The position numbers were made by a program, and so were the translations under genes. From positions 101,024,554 to 101,088,553 of the forward strand of contig NC_080539.1 in the NCBI RefSeq assembly GCF_028640845.1: a stretch of DNA of 64,000 bases, given 5' to 3'. Positions 12,440-27,400 of this stretch are shown one piece after another. Under the pieces are notes generated by a model. That model made no database searches, had not been told where the DNA came from, and saw only the letters and a list, made by a program, of their open reading frames with translations. The stretch's first letter is position 1. Each line of letters opens with the position of its first letter. The stretch is from Ahaetulla prasina (taxonomy: Eukaryota; Chordata; Lepidosauria; Squamata; Colubridae).

Positions 12440-15400
12440 CTATGAAAACAGAGACAGATGATTAAGGGTCAGCTTCCATACCTGACACACACATATTTAT
12501 TTAACCACCTGAAATGGTTTGCTAAGATCAGTGAACAGAAAAGCTGTCTGAAGCTTAAAGTGTAACCCAATACTTTGAGAGAGATTTGCCCTTTATCTAA
12601 AGTCTTTAGAAGCTTCAGTAATCATGTTACAATCTGCACAAAAACAATCAGCACAAAAACAAGGACAATATCCCTGTGTGTTAACCTTAGATTCTCCCTT
12701 TTTTCCTTCAAGTCTGGAGCGCAACTGAGGCCATTCATTGATTCTGCCTCTGGATAATTTGCTGAGATATGTGATCATCTCGTTATGAAATAACACCCAT
12801 TCCCTAGCAGAAGAATCGAGCACTGTGACATTTTATTTTTCCTGTCAGGTGAAAGAAAAGTACGTAAGAAAGCAAGGCACTAAGAACTTAAAAATAGTAA
12901 CTTTTTTGTAACCCACATTTTACCTAAAGTAGAAGAATGAAAAATGTCCTCATTTCTAATAAAACTATACAGCAGTATAGTTGTTAAGCCTTATTTCAAA
13001 TTTAATACACTCTTATACTATAAAGTCAAAACAAATGACAAAGGAAAAGTCCGCATTAAGTCTTTTTTACACGGCAAATACTATACTGTCTGTATAGTAT
13101 TAATGAACGATGCAATTTCTGTTACAGTCTTATTATCAACAAAAGCAAACAAATGCTAGCTACTATATAGCTAATAATGATTTATTCGTATAATTTGTTT
13201 TGATCATTTTGAACACAGTTCAAATATATATGCTTATATACAGACAGATATATGCTTATATACAGATTTATACTGATCAATCTGTATCTAGCCTGAAAAG
13301 CATACTGTATTTCTGCATTGTTTAAAATAAAGTTTTGTTTGTTTTGCTACATTTCAAAGGAATGAGCCATATGCTAAAGTACATTATAAACACAGAAATT
13401 TAGTGTCCTATGTCAGAAGATCCAGCGATTTAAAATCTGAATTTTTGTAACTCTCTAAGAGAAAGAACATTACATATCTTCTGTTGATGGACTGACATTG
13501 CAAACAGCTCTGAATCAGTATTGCATTATTTCCATTTCAACAAAACCTTATGAGCCACAACACAGTATAATAAGTGCTTCAGAGACAAGAATTTAATAAG
13601 AAATACATATTTATATATGCCTTTATACATCATCTTTTCCTCATTTTACAGTTATCATTGCGATGTTATTACAATTATTTATATGTGAAATTATATCCAT
13701 TATAACCTAAGACTGATAAAGGTAAAAAATATTTTAATTTGTTTTATCTTTATGTAATTATTGGTTTCCTTTCATTCATAATTCAAATTTGTAACATAAA
13801 ATTATTTTAATTTTTCTTCTTTTAAAGATTGGATGGTTTGCTTTAGCAAATTAAAAAAAAGTTTTCACACAGAGGATAGGCTGGTTTTTTTGCTACACAT
13901 TTGTCTTTTTGAAGTGGAGAAATTTTTAATCCAGTCCAATATATTTTTTCAAATATTGTTAATCTTGGCTAAATCTAATTTTAATCAGTGTAGCCCTACC
14001 TCCAATTTAAAAAAAAACCTAGCAACAAGCATCTTATTATTTATGAGTTCACTTTACATGTTCTATAAAAAAACCTAAATGTCAAATGGATTTATTTCAA
14101 CAGGAATCAAGTGTATATTTACATAGAGCAGCAATTTCTTCAAAGAACACACCATGTCACAAACTATAGTGTCACTTAGATTTTCAATCTGTAATCTAAC
14201 ATCCATGACCTGATAAATGTATAAATCAACAATTAACTTTTAAGGTTTGGTCAATGGTGGCCTCCCTCTTTTTAAAAAACACAGTGTGAACACATTACCT
14301 CAAAGACTGTCTCAAGGACATTTTGTTTTCTCATATTATGATGCCAAAAGAAACTTGAAAATCATTCTTTTAGAAAACAGCCAAGGCATCAGTCCAGTAT
14401 TCAACTGATTTTCTGGAACAAAGCCTAAATTAACCAATCTAATCTTATTTTTACAGTATCTACTCTATTACATGCTCTGTTGGCAAAAAGCCTTATTTAT
14501 TATTATTGAGGCCTACTTCAAATATTATTAATGTGTATCAGGCAAAATTTTAGTTTTAATTTTAGATATTTTTAATCACATCATTGGACAGAACCAAAAT
14601 TCTGAAGTGCCAAAAAAATTGACACATATTCATGGTTTATGCTGCCTACCAGAAGCGAGACATTTTGCAAATAGAAAGGTAATATTTATATTCATTCTTG
14701 TCAGCTTTTATCAAGTACACTTTATAATTAGTTTAAGTCTCTTAACATTAAATAAATTTGTCCACGTAGCCAGAAACTTGAAGTACCTATGTGAAATTTA
14801 TTTGAAATTTTATGTAAAATTCTGTGTGAAAAGCATCTGCTTAGGTATCAATTTGCAGTAAATATAATGAGTTTAATTTGAATATATTGCCTGAGATTGG
14901 CAAATCTTTTTATGGTTGTTTTTTTTAAAAAAAGAACTGCTGTCCCGCTAAATGCAAAACTAACAAAAGTAAAATCTTTCTTGAAACACAAAAAGTTAAC
15001 ATAATTTATAGAGAGGACAACTTAGAAATTATTGCTCCTTGTACACTCAAATATACTATAGTCAGGTCTTTCTGAACTCTAGTGCTAGTAGGTTATGATG
15101 AAAAAATTGGTAATCACCCATTTGGAATCCTAGATTACCATTCTGTGGCCTAAATGATGAGCTCTTAGGGTGATTTATAGCTTATAATTATAAATATATA
15201 AAATGTTGAGATCACAATACAGTCTACATTATATCTGCTACACGTTTTGATACCAGTTATGATTATGAATTCAATCAATATTCATATTGAATTATGAATT
15301 CAATCAATCTAGATGGCAGACAATATATTGCCTGAACATACTAAAATGGAACTTCTTTTCCAGGAATTGTGGAATCACATGATCAATTAAGATCCTCTAC

Positions 15401-18400
15401 TAGAGATACCTAATTTCTGTATTTTCCCCTTTACTTTGAAATTATTGCTTCTGCACTGAGATTCATACAATGTTATTCCTTATACACAAATACAGGACCA
15501 AACTTTTAAGTAGTATCAACATTGGGGTTTTTTTCTTTCTGGTCAGTATTAGGTTCCAAAGGGAACCATATTGCACTAAAAAACACTTGTGTTCAGACTG
15601 GGCTATTTTATTTTGCAAGTGTTTTCTGCTGGAAACAGAATGCTGGGAATATGGAAAAAAAGTTGTTCTGAACTCAAAACACCTAAAGAATCATTGAAAC
15701 AGACCATTTTTAATAAACCTAACTAATATTTCAAATGCAAAATGATGGCTTTGAATCTGATGTATTTCTCATTTGAAATGCTTTGAATACAAATGTCTTG
15801 CGTATTCTGAAATATTCTTGAATCTATGATTGTAAACATAGATACTTTTTTCTTGGAGTACTTCCAATGAATTCAGCAAGAATTATTTAGAAACAAATTT
15901 ATCATTGTGTTTATAAGTACAGATGTGCTGTAGCCAATTCTTTTCAATGATGCAAACTAACAGGAAAACAAAGCTTACCTGCAGGTTGGACATTATAAAG
16001 TGAAGGATCAACCAGGGGAACATTTTGAGATGTGGGTTGAATTGGATTACTTGTTTCTCCTATAAATAATAAAAAGAGAAAAACAAACGTGCAAATTTAG
16101 AAATATCATATGTTTACCTTAGCTGGAATGGAATCTATGATTTCAGAATAATATTTGAGAACTTTTAAACAGTAATTAGAAATTGGGAAGAATGTCATAC
16201 TTATATAGCATTAATGTTTCATATCCATCAGCAATTAAGTTTCTATAGTAAAAAAAAGTGCCTAACTTGATGATTATTAGAATTTTCTGGTAACTGTATG
16301 TCAATTCTACTAAGAACAAAATGAGAGAAGAAATGATCTAATAAATCGGATGCTTTTATTCCCACAAGAATGTAGAATCTTTCTTTATGTTACTTAACTA
16401 TGTTGAAAGAGCACTAGAATGAAATAATCAGAATCTTTATTTGATATAGCTTAGGTTGATTTTTAAAACTATACACTTTAGCTTTTTCTTTGTAAAGTTA
16501 ACGCCATAATCCAAAATATAATGGAACTACTTCAAAAGAAAGCAGCCATTTTTTATATAGTGTCTTTCACTGCTTACCTGGACAACCTAATTTTACAGTG
16601 AATAAATGAGTGAAAAATAGGCAAAGTGCTTAATAGGCAAGTCTAAAATTATGATTTTAGACAGATATACTTAACATAACTTTGAATAGTATACCTGGTT
16701 GGTTACAGAGCTAGCAAACACTCATTTAACCTATGAGCTCAAACCTATGACAGCACTGAATAGGTAGTAGTTACAACTATAATTATTACTGATGCATCAT
16801 CATCCCTGCAGTCAATTGATAACAATGTGCAACTTTCCTGCTGGCTTCCCATAAACAAAGTCAATGGAGAAACTGGCAGGATATTAGAAATGGTGGTCAG
16901 ATGAAATCCTCACTTAACAACCACCATGGACTTCATTCAACAACAGAAAATAGAACTAATGGAACTGCCATCACTAAATGATGCCGCCACACAGTTTTTT
17001 ATTTATGAATGATGGACCTTCCAGTCCCAATAAGCATCATTAAACAAGAACTACCTGTAATGGAAGTAGAAGATCCCTTAATATGAATAGCTAAGGAGCA
17101 CAAATGAGGTTACTGTAGGTAACATTCCTTGTCATAGATTTCATATTAATTGTATTTGCTTTTGGTTATTCAGTATGGGAACAAAGCAATTATCCCTCTT
17201 TGGGCCTTTTGGTATAATTGAGTTTTTTCTTTGTATTTATACAGTGCAATTTAATAGTTTCTCTTATCTTTTTAAAGCCGCATGGGTTTATAATAAATCT
17301 TACGGCACTATTTGGGGTAGCTTCCTTTCACTGCAAAAGTTCTAAGAAATCATTTCCAATGTCTTATTACATAGTTAACAAATCTAGGAAATGACAAACA
17401 TGCACTGTTAAAAATACACAGATTACTCACCTGTGCTATGGGGTACCTCTGCAGGAGTGTTAGCGGGAGCATGAGCACCTGGAGGGATATGTATGCCACT
17501 GTAACTGCTTGTGGGAATATTACTTGATTGAAAGGTGGATGATGGTTCTGGTTCTTGGCTGGATGATGTTGGAGAACTGGCTTGTTCATTTTCATCATCT
17601 TGCATATAAAAATAGAGACAATCTGATTTTTTAAAAACCAAAAATTCAATGCACAAATAGCCTTTGTTTAGCAACTCTTTTTTTAAAGGACCATTTGCAG
17701 TTACAATAATAATGAATAACTAACTTTATGGTCAATTTTTGCATTTATCACCTTTAAAGGTAAGGGTAAAGATTCCCTCGCACATATGTGCTAGTCGTTC
17801 CCAACTCTAGGGGATGGTGCTCATCTCCATTTCAAAGCCGAAGAACCAGCGCTGTCTGAAGACGTCTCAGTGGTCATGTGGCCAGCATGACTAAACGCCA
17901 AAGGCGCAGGGAACACTGTTACCTTCCGATCAAAGGTAGTTCCTATTTTTCTACTAGCATTTTTACGTGCTTTCTTACTGCTAGGTTGGCAGAAGCTGGG
18001 ACCAGTAACAGGAGCTCACCCCATTACGCGGCACTAGGAATTTGAACCGCTGAACTGCCGACCTTTCGATCGACAAGCTCTGCTTCTTAGCCACTGAACC
18101 ACCGTGTACCTATCACCTTATCATCTTTATAGGTCTGTAAAACAAGGGAAAGTTGAAATAAGATCGTAAGAACAGTTGTGGTTTCATTTAGTAACTGTTT
18201 TGCTTAATGAGTGATCCAAACTGTGGTTGCTAAACAGGGACTATTGATAACATTAATTTCTGTGCACCAGTGCCTTCCAACTTCACCTATTTTGGATAAG
18301 CACTGTGAAGGTAACTAAAATCATCTTGCAATGTTATTTTTTATGCTATAAGAATGTAACAATGTTTAGGATAAATTAACACTAGGACATATAGTATCAG

Positions 18401-21400
18401 TATTCAGTAGCTATTATTGACATCATCTAAAATTGACCATGGGAGGGCAACATTTATAGAGTCATCTTTGGTGAGATGGATAGCACATAAATTTAATGAA
18501 AAAATAAACATGGATGCAAATATATTGACTGAAAATATAATCCAAGAGACTAAGATGTTCTGCTGGCACAATAATGCTAAGATTTGAACAGAAAATGTCC
18601 ATGCTCTGATTTCAGCACAAGAAATTTGCTTGCTCCTTTTACCCCTATGGTATTCAATTCAGAAATTACTTTTAGAATAGAATAGAATAGAATTCTTTAT
18701 TGGCCAAGTGTGATTGGACACACAAGGAATTTGTCTTTGGTGTACATGCTCCCAGTGTACATAAGGAGAATAAAATAAATTCATCAAGAATAAAAAGATA
18801 CAACGCTTAGTATAGTCAAGGTTACAGCTGCTCCTATTATTCTTCATTATAATTGTCATGATCTTGTTACCCAATCAACTGGCAATGATGAGTATCAGTG
18901 AGTCTAATACTATAAGGCTTACTGATTTTCAAGAATAATACTTTCGGAAAACACAGTGATGTCTAAAAGTGCGCTCATTCTAGTTCACTACTTTTTAGTT
19001 TCAAGAGAAGGAAGAAACTGAGCAAGCTGAAAGGAATGGGGGAAGTCTTCCAGTACATTTAAACAATGCTGCTTTTCTTTCTGAAATGCACAAAGCAAGA
19101 ACTATGAGTTCTTCAGATATTCTGGAATACAAACATTTCCATATGAACTTTGGCACGATAATACCCTAAACTTTGTGGGTCACATATCACATAAAATAGA
19201 ACTTTAAGAACATTATTAAAAACCAATATACTCATTTTTATCTTACAAAATTAGTGTAGTAAATATACCATGAGCTAGATATTCATCCTATCCAGTAAAT
19301 AAATTTATTATGTATTGTATTATTTACTTTTTTATTATGAAATAAACCAAATATCTTAAAATACTGATTTTAAGCAATGATATATATTGCTATATCTGGT
19401 GATTTTTCAAATTACTGCTATGCACTACTATGCATTGAATACATAAACAGACACTTATTAAAGTTAAGTGTCAAAAGTCAAGTTTTCTTTCAAGCTGAAT
19501 CAAGCAAATAAACAACTCTCCCTCCCCCAAGCTCAGTCACCCAGCAAAACATAATTATGGCTAACTGGAGGAAAAACTGATTAGCATAAAAATGAAGGAT
19601 GCATAAAAGGCTGTCCTCCTCAATGCTACAGATACTATAAAAATTATTTGTAATTGCTTTTAATCATATCAACGCCTTTATATTTATTAGCCACAATTGG
19701 AACATGGCTCCAACTTTATTTTGGAATCTCTCAAAGGTAAGTCTAACTTAAAACAAATGATCATACAGGAGAGGGAAGTTCCTAGAAGGACTTCTGGATA
19801 TATCTCATATGACATATCCAATGGCAAGAGTTTGTAGCAGATTTTGACAACCTAAGTCTACAAATGGTTGCAACCGATGCCAAGTTAAGCAATGTCCATG
19901 CCACTGGGGTTAAATTTCAGACATTTAAGACATAAATTAATCCCCCCTAGTTCCCATGAGATGTTTTTTAAAAAATGTTTTTTTAAAAAAGTTTCAATTA
20001 GACCTCAAAAAAATAAAATGATACTTTTACCCGTATTTCATTTTGTCCCAAAACAGTGTTTTTTATTCACTAATAAAGTTTCAATAAGGGAACCACAAAA
20101 ATAAATGTGTGAATATGTAAAGGGGGAGGGGGAGAGGAGAGAAACATAAACTGTGGGTACACCGATACGGAACTGTTGTAAAATGGAAACTTTTCTTTTG
20201 TTTTTAAAGAAAAAAATAATAAAAAATGTTTTTTTAAAAAAGTTTCAATTAGACCTCAAAAAAATAAAGTTTCAACTAGCCCAGAGAAAATAAACTCTTA
20301 AGTAATGTTCACATAGCTGTTTCAATGCCCCTTACATATGCAATAAATATGGAAATTTGAACTGTTACATAAAAAACTCATTTATGTATTATGCATTTGT
20401 AACTGTTACATAAAATAAATTTATGTATTATGCATTTGTAACTGTTACATAAAATAAATAGATGAGCATGGTTTCATACTCATTCATAAATAACAACTTA
20501 TTTTAAAATTATTTTGACAAATTATATGTGCTAACCCAAAGTTGTAAGCAGAGATATATTCCACTCAAGGAGCAATGTTTCTGAATTTCAAACAGATGAG
20601 AAAAAATTATAAAAGACAGACTTCTATCACATTAAATATATTTTATATGCTATTTATATTTAACAAAACATTAACAGTAATGTTACCAAGTTCTTCTTCC
20701 ATTCCAACAGGTCCAGATTGTGGAGTCTCTCCATTTTTAAGACAGTTATGAATATATGTTGCCTTCCACCGGGCATATTTTCTGTGCTGAATATTCTAGA
20801 AAATTAAAGAAGAATTTATAATTTATATTTGTTCATGTCTTAGATTACGTAAGTTTGAAATTGAAAAGTAGAATAGAAGAGCTTCTATATAAATTTAATA
20901 ATTTAAATTGCATATATTATTTTCTAATTAATTCTGCTATGTTTACTCCCTGTAAAATAAGAACTGCAATATGAATATTTACTGGCCTTCCGACTCACAT
21001 TTTTACAAGTTTATAGTGTGAAAGAGAAACCTAGCCTAATGGATAGATACAGCCAACTTAGAGGAATTTCTTGTCCCCCAGTATATCTGTTTCATGATGA
21101 TCCATGCACTATACATCTGCATCCATTGAAAAACTTGTAAAGTGGATAAAATGTTTAGGTAACTTCTCCATGTGGGGAATGGGGGATATGGACAACGTAC
21201 AGCTGATGGTATGTCTAGCACAGGGGTGTCAAACTCAAGGACCGGGGGTGCTTAGATCTGGCCCAAACGGCCATTCTGGAAACAGCAAAGTACTGGCTCG
21301 CAGTGCCTCTGCCAGAGAAAATGGAGCTTGGGAGGGCTGCTTGTGGCCCTCCCGAGCTCTGTTTTCACTGGCAGAGGGTTCCAGGAGGCTGTTGCAGCTG

Positions 21401-24400
21401 AAATGGAGCTTGGGAACCCGTTTCTGATGTCATGAGTGATGTTGAGCTGGCCACACCCACCCTGGTCCCCAAGGCCAAATACAACCTTGATGTGGCCCCC
21501 AATGAAATCGAGTTTGACACCCCTGGACTAGCACACCCTGGAAGCCATCCTAATGAAGAAGGCATACAGTGAAATGCTATTCTGTCCACGATAAGGGAAT
21601 AATGACTTTTGCCTCTATTCTGCATAGGTATAGAAGGACACGGGGAGCTATTACTTCCTATCTCCTGCTGCATAGAAAAATGATGACAAGAGTGTAGGGC
21701 TTCTTTCCTTTTAGCTCAGCATCTGCTATATCATCTGGCCATCTAGGGAAGGTATTTATGAAGTAACTTTAATATCATTAATACTTAGTCAAGACTTCTA
21801 GGCCTACAGATTCAGCCCATAACCCTAAAATTCCAAAATGGGCATTTTTAAAAACAATTCCAAAATTTAGACCATAAAATAGAAACTATTCTCTCACATT
21901 TGGTATGAACAACTCTTCATCCTTCAAATCTATACATCCTCAAAACATGTTTTTTGCAGAGGGAGAACAAAAAGTTTACTGTAAGGTCATAAGTATTTGC
22001 GCTTCTCTCAGCAGATGCTTTTTAAATCAATTTTTCCTTAAATAAAAATGTTTGGGATGGTGTCACTAAAGAGTTAGCTACAGGCTGGATTTTCGTCTTT
22101 ACTAAATATTTGGGAAGAAGATAAATGAGAGAAGTGTTGTGAACTTTATAGGATAAAGCCTTGAAGCAAGCAATTTTCTAGTCAGTCCTTAGCAATATGC
22201 AATTCCTTTTGGCTCAATAATTGCAATTTCTTTCAGATCATTTCAGGCTTCAACAATAAAACTGTTGTGAAGCTATTATTTTTCTCTCATGCAGCTTTTT
22301 TTTAACCAGGTAGCAACCCAACAGCTTTACAATTTTCTATAATTTTTTACTATTCAGAAAGTAGCACTTTCCTAAGTAAATTTTCAACAGGAAACAGTCA
22401 CAATAACAGGAATGCAGCCCAGTTCTTACGGATGCTAGGTTATTTACTCTCTGGAACATTTGTGATTGCTGAGGAGGGAAGGTCATAACTTTGAATCTCA
22501 ACAGGAATAATCTGTCTTGCCTCAAGAGTGGCATTAAACCAAAAATCTAGCATGTCTACACAATATTTCTAAAACACCAAGTATACAGTGTAGTATGGTT
22601 TCAAAAAAAACTTAAGTTAAAGCCTAACTCATTCCTTTCTCTATCAGAGAAATACAATGAACCTGAACAAACCAATCCATTTCTGTGGTTTTTGTCAAGT
22701 ATATGATATGTGAATTGAAAATATACTTATTCAATCTCACAAGCGGTGTCTTTATTGTAAGTTTTCAGGAATTCATGTGTCTTGCTTCTGGGTGATGAGT
22801 TTAATATGCATTTAATTTTCATTTTAGTATGTTTTTATTCCAGAATTGCTTTTGAAATCTGCTATATGAATTTCTGGGATGGCTTTTCATCTTATACAAT
22901 TCCTTCAATTTTAATCACCAACAGCTAAGTGCAAAAAATGGAACTCCTTGTTAAAATTTGTACTTCAGCATATCCAGTAAAACGTCCTGCATATTTAAGA
23001 AAATAAATTGATAGGCAAGCTGGCATGCAGAATTTGAAGCAGTTTTTACAATAGTTTCTGCTTTTCTCTTCTGTCTGGCATATCTACGGTAATTCTAATC
23101 CAATGCAGCCAAAATCTAATAAAGTCTGTATAAATAATTTCTTAATATAAGAACTTACATTTCTTTTAAAGGGACAAATGGTTTAATAGGTAACTATTGC
23201 ATAGGTTTCTTTGTAGTCAATGGAATCTCCCAACCAAAGTGCTACTTATTTAAAAAAAAAAACCACAAGTTAAAAAGGCATTTGGGGTGTGCCTCGATAT
23301 ATTTATAGTCCTAAATTTATGCCTGTTTAACGAGAGTCTGAAATTACAAAGATTATGGAACAGGTGCTTTTAGGGATGTAAAGCACTTCTGGCCATTGCA
23401 AAACATCTCACACATCCAACCCCCACAGATACATAATTATTTAGGTGTCTGGCAATATATTTGCACTTACAACTGGTTGCCAAGTGCCCTGTGATCATGT
23501 GTAATCCATTTGCAATCTTCTCTGCTGATTTCCCAATAAAGTTTATGGGTTTATGGTCATTGAGCAAAGCAGTCACGTGATGTCTCATTTAATGACTGCT
23601 TTGCTCAATAACCAAGATTTTAATTGTGGTCATAGGTTGAGGACTACCTGTACTAAGCATAATAAAAAGGATATATCTATTTATACTGTATAGTTTTCCT
23701 TTCTGATTATACTGTACAAATTAATTGTCAGTGCAATTCAGGGAAATCTCCTGTCATGTTTTGTTCTATTCTGTGATTTCTCTTGCCCCTTTTTGAAGTA
23801 TATTAATTCTGGTTAGACATTTAAGAAACTGGCCATATTGTAATATTCCATAGTTTTGTTCTAATCTGTAAACAATGATAATGCATTTCATTGACAATGC
23901 CTCTTTATAGAGGATTCTGGAAATAGATTTCTCCCAAGCCCAAAGAAACCTACTGCATTTGCATTAGAATTCTTCTCTACAATTCATATAATTAAATGGT
24001 TACTCAATATGAGTTTTCTTATAATTAATATGTAACACTTATAACCAGGATAGTTAAGTAGAAATTCAAGATGATTAAATTACAATGTTAAAAATTGTTT
24101 CCTTTGTCCGTGTTTTATGATCTATAACACCTTTTACTTACCTCGTCTGTTAGTTCTCCAAATACTGTGAGGACATCTATGAGAAGACTTGCAGTATAAA
24201 AGGATTTAATCATATTTCTGGAAAAAAATAGAGTTTTTTAAGAATAGGAATAAAAACACATATTTGACAAATAATTAGACAAGTACAATTTTTTTTTACA
24301 TTAAACTCACAGGCAAGGGGAGACCTGAGAGCACTTTCAAGTTACATTATTTTTATAACCATTCATTCTAGTTTTCCAGAGTTTTATGCAACATGAAAGT

Positions 24401-27400
24401 TTTGACATTTTTATTCATTTATATCCCACCTTTCCATTATATTTACAAATAACTCAAGGCAGCGAACATATCCAATACACCTTTCTCCTCTTATTTCCTT
24501 CACCAAGTACCCTGGTGAGGTGGGTTCGCTAAGATCAAGTGACTGGTTCAAAGTCACCTAGTTGGCTTTCTTGGCTAAGGCGGGATTTGTACTCATAGCC
24601 TCCTGCTTTCTAGTCTGGTCTACTAAAGACCACTAGCCAAGCTGGCTTTGTATTTAGATCAAATTAGGCTGCATTGCTTCAATAGCTCATTATTACGTAC
24701 AATATTGCTACCTACTTGTGAAACTGACCAGCGCGATCTTCATTATCAGCATAAAGAAACATTTTCAATGCATAATTCTCCACATGGGCACAGCCAACTA
24801 TTTCCTGAGTAATTGCTTCATTATCCCCAAGCTGTTTCTTCATCTAAAAAAAAATAAAAATAAAAATACACAATTTAGCTGGTTATTTATCAGGCCCCAT
24901 ATTGTAAACTACAGGAGCAAATCAGGATTTCTGCTTCTCAAGCTGGGTTGCAAACTTTACTTATGTCAACAGGGAGAATAAGATGGCAATTTTTACATTT
25001 TGTTCCTGTCAGTGCAACTTGACAAGTTAGATTTTACTCTTTCCCATGATTTAGAAATAGAAGGTATAAATTATAGTAATTATAATAAATTTCAAGTCTT
25101 TTGTTTTCAAAATTCAATTCACTATTACTGTAGTTATTAAAATAAACTGAAGATCTCAAACTGGCTCCTTATCTTCTCTCTGACACGGAAGAGTAGCATG
25201 CAGGTAGGATGAGCAAGAGAAATAATTGTATAGGTCAAGCAAACTTGTATGGGCATGTTGAATATGTTTTTAAAGCTACAATTTTTCATAAGGTTATTTC
25301 TTTCCTCTGTCCATTTTTTCAATCTTAAATAGCAATAGCTCTTAGACTTATATACTGCTTCATATTGCTTTACAGCAATCTCTAAGCAGTTTAGAGTGTC
25401 AGCATATTGCCCCCAACTATCTGGGACCTCACTTTGCTGACCTCAGAAGGATGGAAGGTTGCGTCAACCTTGAGTCGGTCATGATCAAACTACTGACTGT
25501 GGGCAGAACTTGCCTGCAATACTCCATTCTAACCATTGTGCCACCAGGGCTCAGTGGAAATGGAAATCACACAAAGCAGTTGACGAAATATGAAGTCGCA
25601 CTAAGAAGCCTGGGGGTATCAGATATACTTTCTAAGCCACATAATAAAAATCCTTGGTGTGATTATTTATTTACTGGACTTATAAATCACTCCAATCAAC
25701 CAACTATGAGTGGTATACAACTCCTCAAACCTATAATTTGGGAATAAAAACAGATAGTTTTACATATTTATTTATTTATTTATTTATTGTTTATATTTAT
25801 ATACCGCCCTATCTCCCAAAGGACTCAGGGCGGTTTACAGGCATTTAAAAGCAAAAAATACAATAAATACAATTCTAAAAACAATTAAAAAACTTATTCA
25901 AAAGCCTTAATTAAAAATATAAAAATTAAAACCCAAGATAAAACCCACAAACTAAAATCTAACTCAGTCCTGCGCAGTTAAATAGATATGTTTTAAGCTC
26001 GCGGCGGAAGGTCCGAAGGTCCGGAAGCTGACGAAGTCCTGGGGGCAGTTCATTCCAGAGGGTGGGAGCCCCACAGAAGGCCCTTCCTGGGCGTCGCCAG
26101 GCAACATTGCCTCGCTGGCACCCTGAGAGTCCCTCTCTGTGAGGCGCGGGTCGGTGAGAGGTATTCGGTAGCAGCAGGCGGTCCCGTAGATAACCCGGCC
26201 CTATGCCATGGAGCGCTTTAAAGGTGGTCACCAAAACCTTGAAGCGCACCCGGAAGGCCACAGGCAGCCAGTGCAGTCTGCGCAGGATGGGTGTTATACG
26301 GGAGCCACGAGGGGCTCCCTCTATCACCCGCGCAGCCGCATTCTGGACTAGCTGCAGCCTCCGGATGCCCTTCAAGGGGAGCCCCATGTAGAGAGCGTTG
26401 CAGTAATCCAGGCGAGACGTCACGAGTGCGTGGGTGACTGTGCACAGGGCATCCCGGTCCAGAAAGGGGCGCAACTGGCGCACCAGGCGAACCTGGTAAA
26501 ACGCTCTCCTGGAGACGGCCGTCAAATGATCTTCCAAAGACAGCCGTTCATCCAGGAGGACGCCTAAGTTGCGCACCCCCTCCATCGGGGCCAATGACTC
26601 GCCACCGATGGTCAGCCGCGGATTTAGCTGACTGTACCGGGATGCCGGCATCCACAGCCACTCTGTCTTGGAGGATTGAGCTTGAGCCTGTTTCTCCCCA
26701 TCCAGACCCGTACAGCCTCCAGACACCGGGACAGCACTTGATAACCGTTGGGGTGGTCCGGTGTGGAAAGGTACAGCTGGGTGTCATCCGCATACAGCTG
26801 ATACCTCACACCGAAACCACTGATGATCTCACCCAGCGGCTTCATGTAGATGTTAAACAGAAGGGGCGAGAGGATGGGCCCTGCGGCACCCACAAGTGAG
26901 GCGCCTCGGGGTGACCTCTGCCCCTGTCAACACCGACTGCGACGGTCGGAGAGATAGGAGGAGAACCACCAATAAACGGTGCCTCCCACTCCCAATCCCT
27001 CCAGCCGGCGCAGCAGGATACCATGGTCGATGGTATCGAAAGCCGCTGAGAGGTCTAATAGGACCAGGGCAGAGGAACAACCCCTATCCCTGGCCCTCCA
27101 GAGATCATCCTGCGACCAAAGCCGTCTCTGTGCTGTAACCGGGCCGGAAACCGGACTGGAACGGGTCTAGATAGACGGTTTCATCCAGGTGCAGGGGAAA
27201 CTGATATGCCACCATACTCTCTACAACCTTCGCCGCGAAGCGAAGGTTGGAGACTGGACGATAATCACCTAAAACAGCCGGGTCCAGGGAAGGCTTCTTA
27301 AGGAGGGGTCTCACCACCGCGTCTTTCAAGGCGGCCGGAAAGACACCCTCCACCAAAGAAGCGATCGTAATCGCCTGGAGCCAGCCTCGTGTCACCTCCT

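Noticed and set aside
17757..18112. tRNA gene, because of A-box and B-box-like motifs
   Set aside because: The boxes belong to the tRNA-derived head of a Sauria-type SINE with the family's body and tail. There is no complete cloverleaf.
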